From positions 197,144,935-197,208,934 of the forward strand of contig CP136061.1 in NCBI GenBank assembly GCA_032622095.1: DNA of 64,000 bases, given 5' to 3'. The position numbers and the translations under genes are program-made. Positions within the stretch are counted from its first letter, which is position 1. Every line of letters begins with the position of its first letter. Shown here piece by piece: positions 23,801 through 38,800 of the stretch. The notes beneath the pieces are model-generated. The model made no database searches and was not told the origin of the DNA. It saw only the letters and a list, made by a program, of their open reading frames with translations. The DNA comes from Siphonodentalium dalli (Eukaryota > Mollusca > Scaphopoda > Gadilida > Siphonodentaliidae).

Positions 23801-26800
23801 AACAATTAGATCATGTACACGTTTTCTTTCCGATCATTTCCCAATCATGAAGTAACGTGGATTAGCTGGATTTTGAACTGACAGCGGGTAAAATGTGTTG
23901 ATTAAAATGAAATTTGGCGCGATTTGAATACGATTGTTGATTGTGCCAATAATTTTAACTTGGCCTTCCACAGCGCAATGGAACATTTTCATTGGACGAT
24001 CCGTATAATTCCGAATGTTTGTCTATAAACAAATGGTTTTGTAACTTTTTTATGTTTGTTTACATAACAAACCGTACAAACGTGACAATAACATGCAATC
24101 TACGCAATATTTACGATTTGTATAAGAACAACATCTATCTATTATTTCTGTTTATGGTGGTTTTAGAGGATGTGACTATTTCAACAGCTATACCCACGAC
24201 AAAGACGCCCGTATCTTTAACCCATACGCTATATGGTCGAATTCGCAAAACGCAGAGAATAACACCCATCGATCGTACTTACCACAGTGATCTGAACGAG
24301 ATGGTTCATGCACTATCGTGCAGAATAGACCTGTATGTACCAACGTATCAACCCCCAAGTCGATAGTTCGATCGGAATCGACACTGTTAACCCATCACTT
24401 GCGGCCGATTCCGCAGGTACGCAAAATAAAAAATGGCACCGACCGTACCTCTCCTATAGCTGCCTGATATATATTAACCCACAACGCACATACACAGAGA
24501 TCAACACACAGGAGATACTCTCTGGGTTTTTGCGTAGCGAATTCGTATGGGTTAACATATTCACTATACCGCCTAAGCTAGGAACTTGCCATATCGCCCT
24601 TGGACCCAGAGGGGTATTCGCTGCATGATACTATATCCCTATCCGTGGTCAGATAGCTTGATTATTTTCACTCGAGCTATCGGCTAGTATAGATTGGAAC
24701 TTTGGCACACGCAGGTCTATTCTGCACGAGGGTGCATGCCCATGTCGTTCGTTACTGTCGGTGTTTTTGCGTACATTCATAGCGAATTCGACCGCATGGT
24801 ATGGGTTAATATATTCACTTACGATATAGCTGGCAAACTGCTCGATCACTCATGGATAGAGAGGGGTATTCGCTGCATGATATATCACTTTCAGTGGCCA
24901 GAAAGCTTGAAGAGGTGCGATCGGTGATTTTTTTTATTTTGCGTATATTGCGAAATCGGCCGCAAGTTAGGTGTTAACAGTGCCGTTTTCGCTCGAGCTA
25001 TCGACTTGGGGATTATAGAAATCAGGGAGCTAAAAATTTTAATGTATTCCAGAGTCGAGGAGCGAGTGCACCGTGGAATGCTAAAGGTGAAGGTAACTGA
25101 AGAATGACCGTCACATGATACATATGACACGTTATTAAAGGATGGCATCGTGTTTATTTGATTTGTACATCATATCTGAATAATTTAAACTGGTGAATTA
25201 ATGGGGAATTGATTTTTGTGAGTGGGAAATTTATTTAACTCGCTGTTGTAGTTCTGTGGTTTTCCAGATCAATTTCGGCTGTGTGATAGCCCTGTCGTAC
25301 ACTTGTGGGTTTATTTTAAAAATAAACACATGACCTATTATTGTTCTTGTATTTTCGTGATCAACTGCATGGTGTCAATCTAGCTGGGTAAACATCACTA
25401 GAGTAGCCTGCAGGCTTCAATTCAGTGAATTTGGCCAAAACGTTAACACTGTCGCCTATGGGAAACATTTAGTTCAGTGATTCCTGGAACTTTGATACAT
25501 ACAGGTATTCCTTGCATGATGTGATGTCCCTTTCCGTAGTCAGACAGCTAGGAGGGTGCGGTCTGTGTTTTTTTTCTTCATTTTACGTTCCAGGCGGAAC
25601 TGGACGCAAGTTAGGGGTTAACAGTGTCGATATATCAACTTGTGTATTGGATCTTTGGTATATACATATATATTCTGCATGATAGTGCATGACCAATCTC
25701 GTTCGAACATCTGGGTGCGGTTATTATTAAGCATATATCAAATATATCGCAGCTTTAATGTAGTGATTGTGAAAAATATGTATGTAGGTAACGGCTTTGA
25801 TAGGTAGTTGATAATATGTGATATGTTTAGTATGTGTGTATACTGTGCCAAAACTAAAGTTTAATTTCAAATATTTAAACACCATAAGTCACGTATGGTA
25901 TGTGTTCATACGTGTTATCCAATACGTGTGTTCCAATTGGTTGAAATGTTCATCGCCAAATATTCAACGACCATTGTATTGATGCACAAATAACCACACA
26001 CCCATTGCCAAAATAGTGACTAACGCCTTGACGTTTGACACGTTATTATGTAAACGGACTGCCAGCTTGCGCAAATACACTAAAATGTCGGTTTCTCGGT
26101 CTCTTATCCGCTCTTATACGACATTTTACTTGTTTTCGACTGACATATATCTTATCTTTGTTATTGGTTATAATTTCTATTTAAAAATAGAGGTATGATT
26201 AGTGCATGAAATAACATGTAAAATAGTCAGGCCAATAGCTCTCGATCTTCATTACATAGTTTAAGTATGTACACACTGAGTACGTTTCTAATCACATTTA
26301 GTCCATACAAGTACGCCAATATCGAGTACGCGTTAATCACATTTAGTCCATCAGCTCATACGACAGGGTCAGATATACTTGCCAATATACACCATAAGAA
26401 GGCGTAATGGTGATCTAAGAATGGCCTGAGGTAATGCACTCCTGATATCATGATGGTTAATTAAAATACATGTATGGTTCTATGAGGGTTTATTAAAATA
26501 ATGTCACACCCAGAGAGGATTTAACTAATATGGTCCGATGAGGGTAAATTAAAATATGGTCGCATGAGTGTTAAATGAAATATGGCTCATGAGGGTTAAT
26601 TAAAATCTGGTCCAATGTGGGTTCATAAAAATATGGTCCCATGATGGTTTATTAAAATTGTAGCTTGATTTCTAATTAAAATCTGGTCCCATAACTGATC
26701 AGGGTTAATTACGATATGGTCCCCGAGGGTTAATACAAATATTGACCCATGGGGGTAATTTAAATATGGTCCCATGAAGGTCAATTTTAAGATATGGTAG

Positions 26801-29800
26801 CATGAGAGTTAATTAAAGTTAAAATATGGTGTCATCAGTGTTGATTAAACTACGGTCCCATGCCGGGGGTTAGATAAAATATAGTCAATTATGAGGGTCA
26901 ATTAAAATATGGTCCAATGGGGACTAATTAAAATATGCTCCCCCACTAGGATCAATTAAACATGGGTCCATGAAAGGGGGTAATTTCAGAACATATTTCA
27001 ATTCGTATAGCATTATGATATATGCTCCGTACACAGACAAAAATGTTTAGAATAAGGTCACAATGGTGTTAAATAACCAATGTGAAGGGTTGGTGTTGGA
27101 ACTTTTCTTAATAACATCTATATTCATAGCTCAGATATATTCAGCATACAAAGAAATGAGAAAAAAGTTTAGAGACAAAGACTAAAGTTCACTAAACGTC
27201 AATATTTACGAACAGCACGCATAGGTTACGTGGGAATCGGTTAATAATTATCATCCCGATTCATTTAGAATATAACATGCCGATATTTGTCGCATATAAC
27301 TAAATGAAAAAGTCCACTACACGATCTTAAATAACATGTTAAACACCGATATAAACAAACAGCTCGAAGGGTCGTGTGCGATTTAAATTTCTTATACCAT
27401 CCTCAATTCCACATGCATTATAATAGTAGATAGCATTCCGGTTTCTATCACGTGAAAATATATGAAAGATGTTCAAATAACAAAGCAATACAGCAGGTTA
27501 AAGAACAATAGAAGCACAACGCGCAGCGCGCTAAGGTTTTACGCGCGAATTCCGTTCCAATTACTCGGCGCGCACTTTTTAGCATGTGGCTAACAAACCA
27601 TGTTTCATAAGCATGTCGAGACGCCCGACGAAATAACCGCAAAGCGATACATGAATATACATCTCGACAGAATAGCTGATGCTCCCTCTGAAATAGAAAC
27701 GAGTATGAAAATATCCATGTACCTTTTAAATCATATTTTAAATCATATTTCGCCTATTGACAAGTAAAAACGCCTTCACAGAAAGCACTCATATAAGGCG
27801 TAATAAGCAACTAAATAATTGAAATTAAGCCCCTTGGTATTTGTGTTTGGAAGCTCGAGTCAGCATAACAAAAATGCCGGCAGCTGAATGGCGTATAGTA
27901 TATTCGGTTATTTAAACGGACATGGCTCATTCGAACCCTAAAATGTTTGTATACGTAATTCGAGAAGAGGGGCTAAAAACATACATATTCCCGAGCGAAT
28001 TCGTCGATATAGCGCTAAAAACTTGTTTTGATTGTTATATTTTTGCGTAAATTTGATATCCTTTCGTCTGTTCCAGTTACATTTTTCTAATCAGTCGATC
28101 TTCCGAGTGATGCCGACAGCGTTCGTGTGTTCTCGATACCGCCATGTTTGTGGAGTTTTTTTTCCAAATTTCCCCAGCGTCTCTATCATTTTCGGTGCTG
28201 TCCATTATATACTTGCCGTCCCGTTCCTATAGTCTATATTTAAGAAAGAGAAATATATTCAGCACATACTGCAAATCATGCGATTTCACTACCATGTGTT
28301 AGGTTGAAAATTAAATACAAAGGCATCTCAACATAATTACTTATTATTATATTAGTAATATTATGTTCCTGTCTGAAACCCCCTCGCACCGTCGCTACGT
28401 CCCTGATAAATGCAGGAGGACTGTTATATCATTAAATTCTTGTCAACATTGTTCTCACATGCCCGGGACAAACAAGATCAAATTGAAACGCCTTATTGCG
28501 TACCGAAAATGATAAAGGCGCTGGGGAAGCGTATTTACGAACACATGCGGAGTTATTCGGCTGTTGTCGGTGGTTTCTTCGTCCAAAATGGCAGTCTGAT
28601 TAATTGGGACCCAAACAACTCGATTTTATTGTAATTTTCTTGACTTGAATGCGTTTTTTGGGACATATATTGGTCGTAGAAAGGTAGTTTAGGCATTTAT
28701 CCAGCTATGATGATACCGGGAAAATATCAAAAGCGTAGTTGTGCCCACTTCCTGAACATGTTTTTATGTACATATCATTTGTTGTTTATTTTATTATTGT
28801 GGGAGATTAAAGTTGACCATTGCATCAATCTATATCCTAATTCTTCATAGGTTCCCTGGGGTTTGTTTCATAAATATTATCTTGTGTATTTTGGAGCGCA
28901 AACCGCCATGTGGCTTTAAAATAAAAAAGAAGAAATTCATAGGCTATGTTAATTCCTCGGCCATTTGTGTTGGATTGTTGTTTTTCTTCATATTTTTATT
29001 CAGATTTCAAAGTATAACCGATATATACAATATTCAAAGAATCAATGAAACAAAAATACAATTATTACACAATAAGCGTAGAGTATCTGTGATATATATA
29101 TATGACTTGTGTATGACTATCCCAAAGGGTAAACATTATGTGAAATATAAAGGGCATTTTCAAAAGGGCATATGTATTGTCTGTGTGTTATCAGGGATGT
29201 ATGTGCTTAGATCAAAATTAATGCTATAAATTAAATATTATAAATAAGTATTGTCTATCATGAGTAGATGTTGCTTAGCTTATCCCATTTTTCCTTAAAA
29301 CATATTTCTTTCTTTGACTTAAGAGTTGAGGAAAATTCAGTTTCTATGATTTTGTATTGTTTGGTGCGCTCCAGAAGTCGCTGGACTGTAGGTTTCATTG
29401 ATCTTATTTTGCAACAGTATATAAATCTCTTATATAATAAAAACATATATCAAGTATATCCAAGTCTGATTTGTCAGTTCCTAAACCAAGGATTATATAT
29501 ATTCTGGGGTGATCTTTGTGGATATGTTGCACTTATTCAAAATAATGTCACAGAATTCTTGGAGGATAGATTTTGAGATTGCACGTTTAAAGAAAAGATG
29601 TAATGTTGTCTCCCTTATGTTGCCACAGAAGGTACACAGTTCTGTTTCTGAAAGTTTTCATTTAAATAATTTTACATTGGTGTAAAGGATATTATGAATG
29701 ATTTTGTATTGAAATGATTGTATACCTGTATCATTGGTTACTTTATATGGATTGGAGTAAATATATTTCCAATCATTGTCATAGAGATTTTTCTGAAGGA

Positions 29801-32800
29801 GGCTATACCACCTTTTCTGATTTGTTTCCGATTTTGGGGTATATATTTTTTTTAAATGGTAAAAGGTTTTACAACTTTTTTTCGAACTTTGTGCAATCTC
29901 GATTAAGTGGGAACATACATAAGTTAATTTAGTATTTTCCTTTATATCCATGATGGGGAGATCACCCAATAATCCTTGATACATTTTGAATGGGATTTGA
30001 ATGTCATAGTGGTTGCAGAGAGAATTATAGTCCAGTAAACCTGAATCACTCATTAAATCATTGACAAAAAACATCCCATGTTTGATCCATATTTTATCTA
30101 AGAAAGTTTTCTGATTTAGTTTTGTATATCTATTCATATGTAGAGGCTGCGATAAGATATCTATCGGGGCTGTGGTGGATTCTTGGCTCAATTCAGACCA
30201 AGCATGTAACACGCTTTTCCAAAAAGAATTCAACTTTACATTGACTCGGTCCAACCCTTCTTTTCTTAAATGCCATATTTTGTTGCCACCAAATTGTTCA
30301 AGGTCATCCAGGATAATTGTTTCCACCCTGTTGTCAAAGAAGGGTCAATTAATTGTTTCACCCATGTCATTTTCAATGCTTTCTCATATGATTCGAAGTG
30401 AAGAAATTTTAAACCGCCCTGTGTTGTCTCATTTATGAGAACACTGCGTTTGATCTTATCAGTTTTTCCAGACCAAAGGAATTCAAAGAATAATTGTTGT
30501 ATTCTATTTCTTATAATCAGTGATGGGGAAGAAGCACCATCAAACAATGAGTAATGATATGAAGTGCAAATGTGTTAATGACGGTTGTCTTCCCTATAAC
30601 AATTCCTGCCTGAATGACCAGTCATTCAGCAATTTTTCCTTTTTTCCAACTTTGTCTATAAAGTTTTGTTCAATATAGTGGTCAGTGAAAAGGTTGAATT
30701 TTATACCTAGTATAGTGACTGAACTACTATGGTTCCATATTATTCCTTCGCAAGTATTCAAACCTGAGATCATACTGAAATAGTTTATTAGTGCCAGTTA
30801 CTCGGCGCACACTTTTTAGCATGTGGCTAACAAACCATGTTTCATAAGCATGTCGAGACGCCCGACGAAATAACCGCAAAGCGATACATGAATATACATC
30901 TCGACAGAATAGCTGATGCTCCCTCTGAAATAGAAACGAGTATGAAAATATCCATGTACCTTTTAAATCATATTTTAAATCATATTTCGCCTATTGACAA
31001 GTAAAAACGCCTTCACAGAAAGCACTCATATAAGGCGTAATAAGCAACTAAATAATTGAAATTAAGCCCCTTGGTATTTGTGTTTGGAAGCTCGAGTCAG
31101 CATAACAAAAATGCCGGCAGCTGAATGGCGTATAGTATATTCGGTTATTTAAACGGACATGGCTCATTCGAACCCTAAAATGTTTGTATACGTAATTCGA
31201 GAAGAGGGGCTAAAAACATACATATTCCCGAGCGAATTCGTCGATATAGCGCTAAAAACTTGTTTTGATTGTTATATTTTTGCGTAAATTTGATATCCTT
31301 TCGTCTGTTCCAGTTACATTTTTCTAATCAGTCGATCTTCCGAGTGATGCCGACAGCGTTCGTGTGTTCTCGATACCGCCATGTTTGTGGAGTTTTTTTT
31401 TCCAAATTTCCCCAGCGTCTCTATCATTTTCGGTGCTGTCCATTATATACTTGCCGTCCCGTTCCTATAGTCTATATTTAAGAAAGAGAAATATATTCAG
31501 CACATACTGCAAATCATGCGATTTCACTACCATGTGTTAGGTTGAAAATTAAATACAAAGGCATCTCAACATAATTACTTATTATTATATTAGTAATATT
31601 ATGTTCCTGTCTGAAACCCCCTCGCACCGTCGCTACGTCCCTGATAAATGCAGGAGGACTGTTATATCATTAAATTCTTGTCAACATTGTTCTCACATGC
31701 CCGGGACAAACAAGATCAAATTGAAACGCCTTATTGCGTACCGAAAATGATAAAGGCGCTGGGGAAGCGTATTTACGAACACATGCGGAGTTATTCGGCT
31801 GTTGTCGGTGGTTTCTTCGTCCAAAATGGCAGTCTGATTAATTGGGACCCAAACAACTCGATTTTATTGTAATTTTCTTGACTTGAATGCGTTTTTTGGG
31901 ACATATATTGGTCGTAGAAAGGTAGTTTAGGCATTTATCCAGCTATGATGATACCGGGAAAATATCAAAAGCGTAGTTGTGCCCACTTCCTGAACATGTT
32001 TTTATGTACATATCATTTGTTGTTTATTTTATTATTGTGGGAGATTAAAGTTGACCATTGCATCAATCTATATCCTAATTCTTCATAGGTTCCCTGGGGT
32101 TTGTTTCATAAATATTATCTTGTGTATTTTGGAGCGCAAACCGCCATGTGGCTTTAAAATAAAAAAGAAGAAATTCATAGGCTATGTTAATTCCTCGGCC
32201 ATTTGTGTTGGATTGTTGTTTTTCTTCATATTTTTATTCAGATTTCAAAGTATAACCGATATATACAATATTCAAAGAATCAATGAAACAAAAATACAAT
32301 TATTACACAATAAGCGTAGAGTATCTGTGATATATATATATGACTTGTGTATGACTATCCCAAAGGGTAAACATTATGTGAAATATAAAGGGCATTTTCA
32401 AAAGGGCATATGTATTGTCTGTGTGTTATCAGGGATGTATGTGCTTAGATCAAAATTAATGCTATAAATTAAATATTATAAATAAGTATTGTCTATCATG
32501 AGTAGATGTTGCTTAGCTTATCCCATTTTTCCTTAAAACATATTTCTTTCTTTGACTTAAGAGTTGAGGAAAATTCAGTTTCTATGATTTTGTATTGTTT
32601 GGTGCGCTCCAGAAGTCGCTGGACTGTAGGTTTCATTGATCTTATTTTGCAACAGTATATAAATCTCTTATATAATAAAAACATATATCAAGTATATCCA
32701 AGTCTGATTTGTCAGTTCCTAAACCAAGGATTATATATATTCTGGGGTGATCTTTGTGGATATGTTGCACTTATTCAAAATAATGTCACAGAATTCTTGG

Positions 32801-35800
32801 AGGATAGATTTTGAGATTGCACGTTTAAAGAAAAGATGTAATGTTGTCTCCCTTATGTTGCCACAGAAGGTACACAGTTCTGTTTCTGAAAGTTTTCATT
32901 TAAATAATTTTACATTGGTGTAAAGGATATTATGAATGATTTTGTATTGAAATGATTGTATACCTGTATCATTGGTTACTTTATATGGATTGGAGTAAAT
33001 ATATTTCCAATCATTGTCATAGAGATTTTTCTGAAGGAGGCTATACCACCTTTTCTGATTTGTTTCCGATTTTGGGGTATATATTTTTTTTAAATGGTAA
33101 AAGGTTTTACAACTTTTTTTCGAACTTTGTGCAATATCGATTAAGTGGGAACATACATAAGTTAATTTAGTATTTTCCTTTATATCCATGATGGGGAGAT
33201 CACCCAATAATCCTTGATACATTTTGAATGGGATTTGAATGTCATAGTGGTTGCAGAGAGAATTATAGTCCAGTAAACCTGAATCACTCATTAAATCATT
33301 GACAAAAAACATCCCATGTTTGATCCATATTTTATCTAAGAAAGTTTTCTGATTTAGTTTTGTATATCTATTCATATGTAGAGGCTGCGATAAGATATCT
33401 ATCGGGGCTGTGGTGGATTCTTGGCTCAATTCAGACCAAGCATGTAACACGCTTTTCCAAAAAGAATTCAACTTTACATTGACTCGGTCCAACCCTTCTT
33501 TTCTTAAATGCCATATTTTGTTGCCACCAAATTGTTCAAGGTCATCCAGGATAATTGTTTCCACCCTGTTGTCAAAGAAGGGTCAATTAATTGTTTCACC
33601 CATGTCATTTTCAATGCTTTCTCATATGATTCGAAGTGAAGAAATTTTAAACCGCCCTGTGTTGTCTCATTTATGAGAACACTGCGTTTGATCTTATCAG
33701 TTTTTCCAGACCAAAGGAATTCAAAGAATAATTGTTGTATTCTATTTCTTATAATCAGTGATGGGGAAGAAGCACCATCAAACAATGAGTAATGATATGA
33801 AGTGCAAATGTGTTAATGACGGTTGTCTTCCCTATAACAATTCCTGCCTGAATGACCAGTCATTCAGCAATTTTTCCTTTTTTCCAACTTTGTCTATAAA
33901 GTTTTGTTCAATATAGTGGTCAGTGAAAAGGTTGAATTTTATACCTAGTATAGTGACTGAACTACTATGGTTCCATATTATTCCTTCGCAAGTATTCAAA
34001 CCTGAGATCATACTGAAATAGTTTATTAGTGCCAGTGTTGCATTTACAGAGGCTGTATCATCCTGGAGGAGGAGGCTTAGGCCATCCGCATACTGTGTCA
34101 AAATACATCCTGAGTTATTAATGTTGATACCTTTAATATCAGGGTGATACTTAACTACAGCGCTAATGCTTTCTGCTGCTAATATAAATAAGTAAGGTGA
34201 TAAGGGGTCACCTTGTCTAACGCCTCTTGAGATATTTGTTTTGTATGAAAGATGTCCTTTGTTAATAATGTAGCTAAATATGTCATTGTAGAAAGATTTA
34301 ATCCATTTTACTAAGTCTGGACCAAATTTAAAGAATTTGAGAGATGTTTCCAGGAAACACCACTCTAAGCTGTCAAATGCTTTTTCAAAATCCAGGAGCA
34401 TGAGTATTCCTGGTAATTGTTATCATCGCATTTTTGTATGAGATCAAAAACAAGTCTTGTGGTTCTCCTATATAACGGCCTGACAGGAATCCTAACGGTG
34501 TGTCTTATATTATTTCTAGAAATACTTTTTAATACGGTTTGCTATAGCTGTGGAACCTATATTGGCGTCAACATTAAGTAATGTAATTGGTCGCCAGTTT
34601 TTTTTATATATTCCCTTGTTGTATTCGCTTTTGGGATGTATGTTATTATCCCACATCTTTGCGTTACTGAAAGTTCAAAGCCATTATTAAGCGAGTTAAT
34701 TACAAAATGTCCTACATCTTTCCAAAACAAATTGTAAAACTCAAAAGTGTATCCATCAGACTCAGGAGATTTATTGTTTTTCATGTTTTTCAATACAGAG
34801 ACACATTCATGTGGTGCTAGGCATCCCTCTGTGGATACCAATCCGTCCCAATTCAATCCCAAAACATGTCATTATTTGAGTCAATATTTGATTCTGTTCT
34901 TGATGTATACAATTTTTGTGTAAAACATCAGGGGTCGTATTCACCGAGTGGGTTTATTTTATAAACCAGGTAGTTTATTTGGTAGCGGCTGGACGCACAA
35001 TGTGTCTTCGGTATAGCGTTAACGACTCACGCTATCGATGATGTGATTGACCCAATCTATCAGATTTGCCATTGTATTATGACTAAATCTCGGGCACTAA
35101 TCGACCACAATCCACATGCATAGCGGTATACATTATGCGTATAATTTGAAAGAGACTCAGACTGGCCGGTGTGTATATATATATGCAAAATGAGTTTTGG
35201 TGACATCATTGAGATTTTCGAAATGGCACAACGTGGGGAAGAGGAAAAACCACGACAACATCTCAGTTAATTATAAGGGATATGTCCAACCCACTAGAAA
35301 AACAAGTGGCGTGGCTAGAGGGTCTCCGGTGTGGGGATGCATCCCCACCTTGACAATCTCAACTGCACCACCCCTTCAACCAGACCAAACACGTTTGCGT
35401 AATTCATTTGCACCCTGTGGTCACTAGTCGGGGGTATCAAGATAATCTATACTGGGCGAACCACGACTCTGTCCAATATGAGAATGTTTTTTTAAACGGC
35501 AATAGGGAGGGATGATCAAGATACATCGGACAGTCCACGGTTCGGTGTGAGAACATTTTGAAATCGGCACATGAATACCGCAAAATCCTAGCATCTAGAC
35601 TGGCCTCAAGCTTAATTTCCAAGCGTTGTAAATTTCCAACCTGACATCCCTTATACGGTTGAAAATTTCGAATAATTAGCAGTTTGTGACTGGCCACGGA
35701 GGAGGAACAAGGACACACGCTTGCAAAGTTTTGGAAATTTCCGACCTGACACCCAAATAGGGTCGGTAAATTTCCAACTGATTGCTTTCTCAGTCAATTA

Positions 35801-38800
35801 TTTTGACCAAAATTATGAGAATATGCAAATATTTGTTTAAAAACAACGCATTACCTAGTAAAAAAAAAAGAGAGACCCTGTCGCCACAATCATGATGAGT
35901 TGAGGTTTGTTGGGCGCTATAGAATTTAAGCACAATCCAAATAATAGATGTGATCTATATTTCATAACATTTCCGAAGAAATTGCTTTCCGGCACTGGTG
36001 GATGGTTTCGGTCTCTTTGTTTTCAAGGATTTTGATGTTTCAATGCACTATATGCTCAAAAAGTGTTGCGTTAATCGGTTATGTACCCCATCTTTTCCAT
36101 CGGTTACTCATAATTGAACTGAACCACACATGTACTGTTACTCTGCTATGCGCAACATGTTTTTTGTACGCAACCGGTGGTCAACCCATGATTGTCCCCT
36201 AATCACCTTGATTGAATAATCCTATACCGGGCGTCGATGTCTTCCCATCGATGTACATCGAGAGGTTCGCATTGAGCGTCGCCTCGTATAAACTGCCTGG
36301 ACTATATATAAACCCAGCCGGTGAATACGACCCTTGCTGTTCCTCTATCACTTCCCCAATTTTATTTGTTTCGGAACCATCCGCTTTTATCAACTTTTGA
36401 ATATATTTTTCTATATAGCTTCTCTTCTCGAGATTACAAAAGTATTTCGTTGATTGCTCTCCTTCTATTTTCCAACGGACTTTTGTTCGAGTGATAATGC
36501 CTTTGATTTTCTTATCTCTAATGGTGGTTAATTCTTTTTAAAATTGTATCTCCTGTTTAACAGAGGAGTCGCCGTCATCTAATTTTACATAGAGGCCAGT
36601 TAATTTTGATTCAAGACATTTTTCTGTCTTTTCGTAATTTCTTTTTAATTGTGAAGAATATGCAATAGTTTCTCCCCGTATCATTATTTTAAGTGTTTCC
36701 CCAAAAAAGTTGATCACTTATAGTAAATAAATCCGAATCCATTACTACTGCTACTTTGTTTTCTTTTATATGTTGATCTACAGGTTTTGAGATCTGTTAC
36801 TATTTCGACATATTCATGGTCATTTAGTAGACTGTTATTGAATTTCAAGGTGCCTCCACCTCTAGGATGATTGTGGAATTTCAGACTCAGGCTAACTGGA
36901 CTGTGATCTGACTTACAGCTTGTTAAAATATCAGGTTTAACAATCATATGTTGGAGGTCTGAGGAAACCAGGAAGTAGTCAAGTCTTGCCATCTTCCTGC
37001 CTGGGCCCACCCATGTGTAGCGCCGAATAGCAGGGTTCTCAAGTCTCCATACATCATGTAAATTAATTTTATTTTGCCAAATTATTATTTTTTCATTTGA
37101 TTTTATGTTGGATTTTTTTGCTTGTAGTTGACCGTATCAAGTGAGTAATCTTGTGGGACATTCCAGTCTCCTGCTATCAATATAGATCTATTTTCTGTTT
37201 GTTCCAATTTGGAGAAAATATTTTCGAAGAATGATGGCTTATCATTATTCGGTCCATAGATTGCACATATGCTGAACCTTTGTCTTTGTATGGATATATC
37301 TAGGATAATATAGTTGCCATTTGGATCTAAGATGGTCTCATGAATTTGATATTGAATTGTGTTGCGAGGAAGAATAGTCACCCCCGTTTGGAACTTGAGA
37401 AGGGTGAGAAAAAGGCTTGAGATCACCATTCGGCTTTCCAACTTATTTCAGTTTTGTTTTACTGGAGTGTGTATCTACTAGTAGCGATAAATAAAATATT
37501 TTTCTCTGCTATTATTAAAAACGTCTCTTCTTTTCAGTTGATCCGATAACCCTCGAAAATTTAATGCTCCAATTTTTGTGTCAGCCATTATCCATGATGT
37601 AAATATTTTCTGGGATAAAGACACATATTAGTCCAAAGGATTTTATAATGCAGAGAAACACCCGTATATTGCTGTTATAAATGAAATCATTTTTAGTAAC
37701 AAAAACAAATGAATTCCATGAATTTGTGTGGGATTGTTCGTCAAGCATCTACGTTCATCGCCAAATTGGGTAAGGGGTGTGGTATTGTTTGATTCATAAA
37801 TTTTGTGCACAAAACGGGGTAGTTGTGAAAATGACAATTTATTTCCAGGAATAAGTATGGTAAGGCACCATTTATTTTTTGGCAACTTATGTCCCACATG
37901 GAGATATAAACACCAACATTTCTCACGTTTGGCTCAGTACGGTAATGAATCGTGGGCATGGCTTAACTCTAACACTGTCGAATGTGGGATATAATTAGTT
38001 TATTGTAACCCAGAGGTGACTCTTGGTAAGATAGACCACTCTGGTAAAAACTGAATATTGGTAAGATAGACAACTCTGCTAGCGACTGAATATTGGTAAG
38101 ATAGACAACTCTGACGGAGACTGTTATATATATATATATGTCAAGTGTACGTATTGCCACCAAACACTCCCAGGGAGACTTAAATTCTAAAGTAAAATTA
38201 AACCCGTTCATAATCGGCCTATGCACTTGTTAAATTGTAACTTTATCTTCATTTACCATTGAAGCTCTGGATTCAGAGTACTGCAACTTCCAGAATGGAT
38301 TTTGTGACTGGTCACCACAGAAATTACAGGAGACATCAAAATGGGACAGATGGAAAGAAGGTAAGCTGATCGTCTCTGTTACAGGTACTAACATATGGCA
38401 TGCTGAACTAGAAATTCAAATGCTTCGTCTCTGCAATGGGGTGTTTGCGTTTGTCTATATCTGAAGGCGAATCAAATATCAACGGGAACCGATGTGTGTC
38501 ATTGTATGTTAGTTCAAATTCGCTGATTTCTAAATCAACTGAACATAGATTTGAATAAACACGTGACTCAAACAAGAACTATCTTACGTTACATAGCACT
38601 GTATCGGTAATTAACATTGGGACACCTGTTGATAATTTCCTGTCATATATAATTTGTTCACTCACCCTGCAACCACTGTCGAATTTCATGGTATTTGAGT
38701 ATATATTCGGATCATTGTATACAGTGGCACATAATCACCAGCTGGGTTGTTTATTTTAAAAACTACGAGCGGGTGTACTCTGTGTTGAAGGGGTGAAGTT

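Larger units (their letters stand above)
32218..37588 (-). mobile_element. L1/Tx1-like LINE ORF2, inactive, interrupted
   Basis: On the minus strand an ORF2 begins with ATG at 37588 (MADTKIGALNFRGLS, the usual start of this LINE family). The endonuclease follows: AIYGPNNDKPSFF, then AGDWNVPQDYSLDTVNY and the KSDHSPVSL box (about 37441-36714). A linker carries KYFCNLEKRSYIEK near 36440. After an insertion at 34929-36336 the reverse transcriptase reads NNKSPESDGYTFEFY, LLDFEKAFDSLEW, RGVRQGDPLSPYLF, then the catalytic box as YADG. The post-RT and C-terminal regions run to about 32496 and a 3' UTR to about 32218. Frameshifts and stops separate the pieces, and the usual YADD aspartate is changed to glycine, so it cannot be active. 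No ORF1 was recognised upstream of 37588. Confidence 0.85.

Noticed and set aside
23992-24628. ORFs of 124 and 97 codons
   Set aside because: They run through inverted copies of the 120-bp repeat and have no protein motif.
27900-27960. Possible tRNA T-loop-like attcgaaccct
   Set aside because: No matching acceptor stem, anticodon arm or internal A box could be found around it.
28813-29229. 138-codon ORF identical in both duplication copies
   Set aside because: Identity comes from the recent duplication, not from selection. It is antisense to the LINE 3' UTR and flank.
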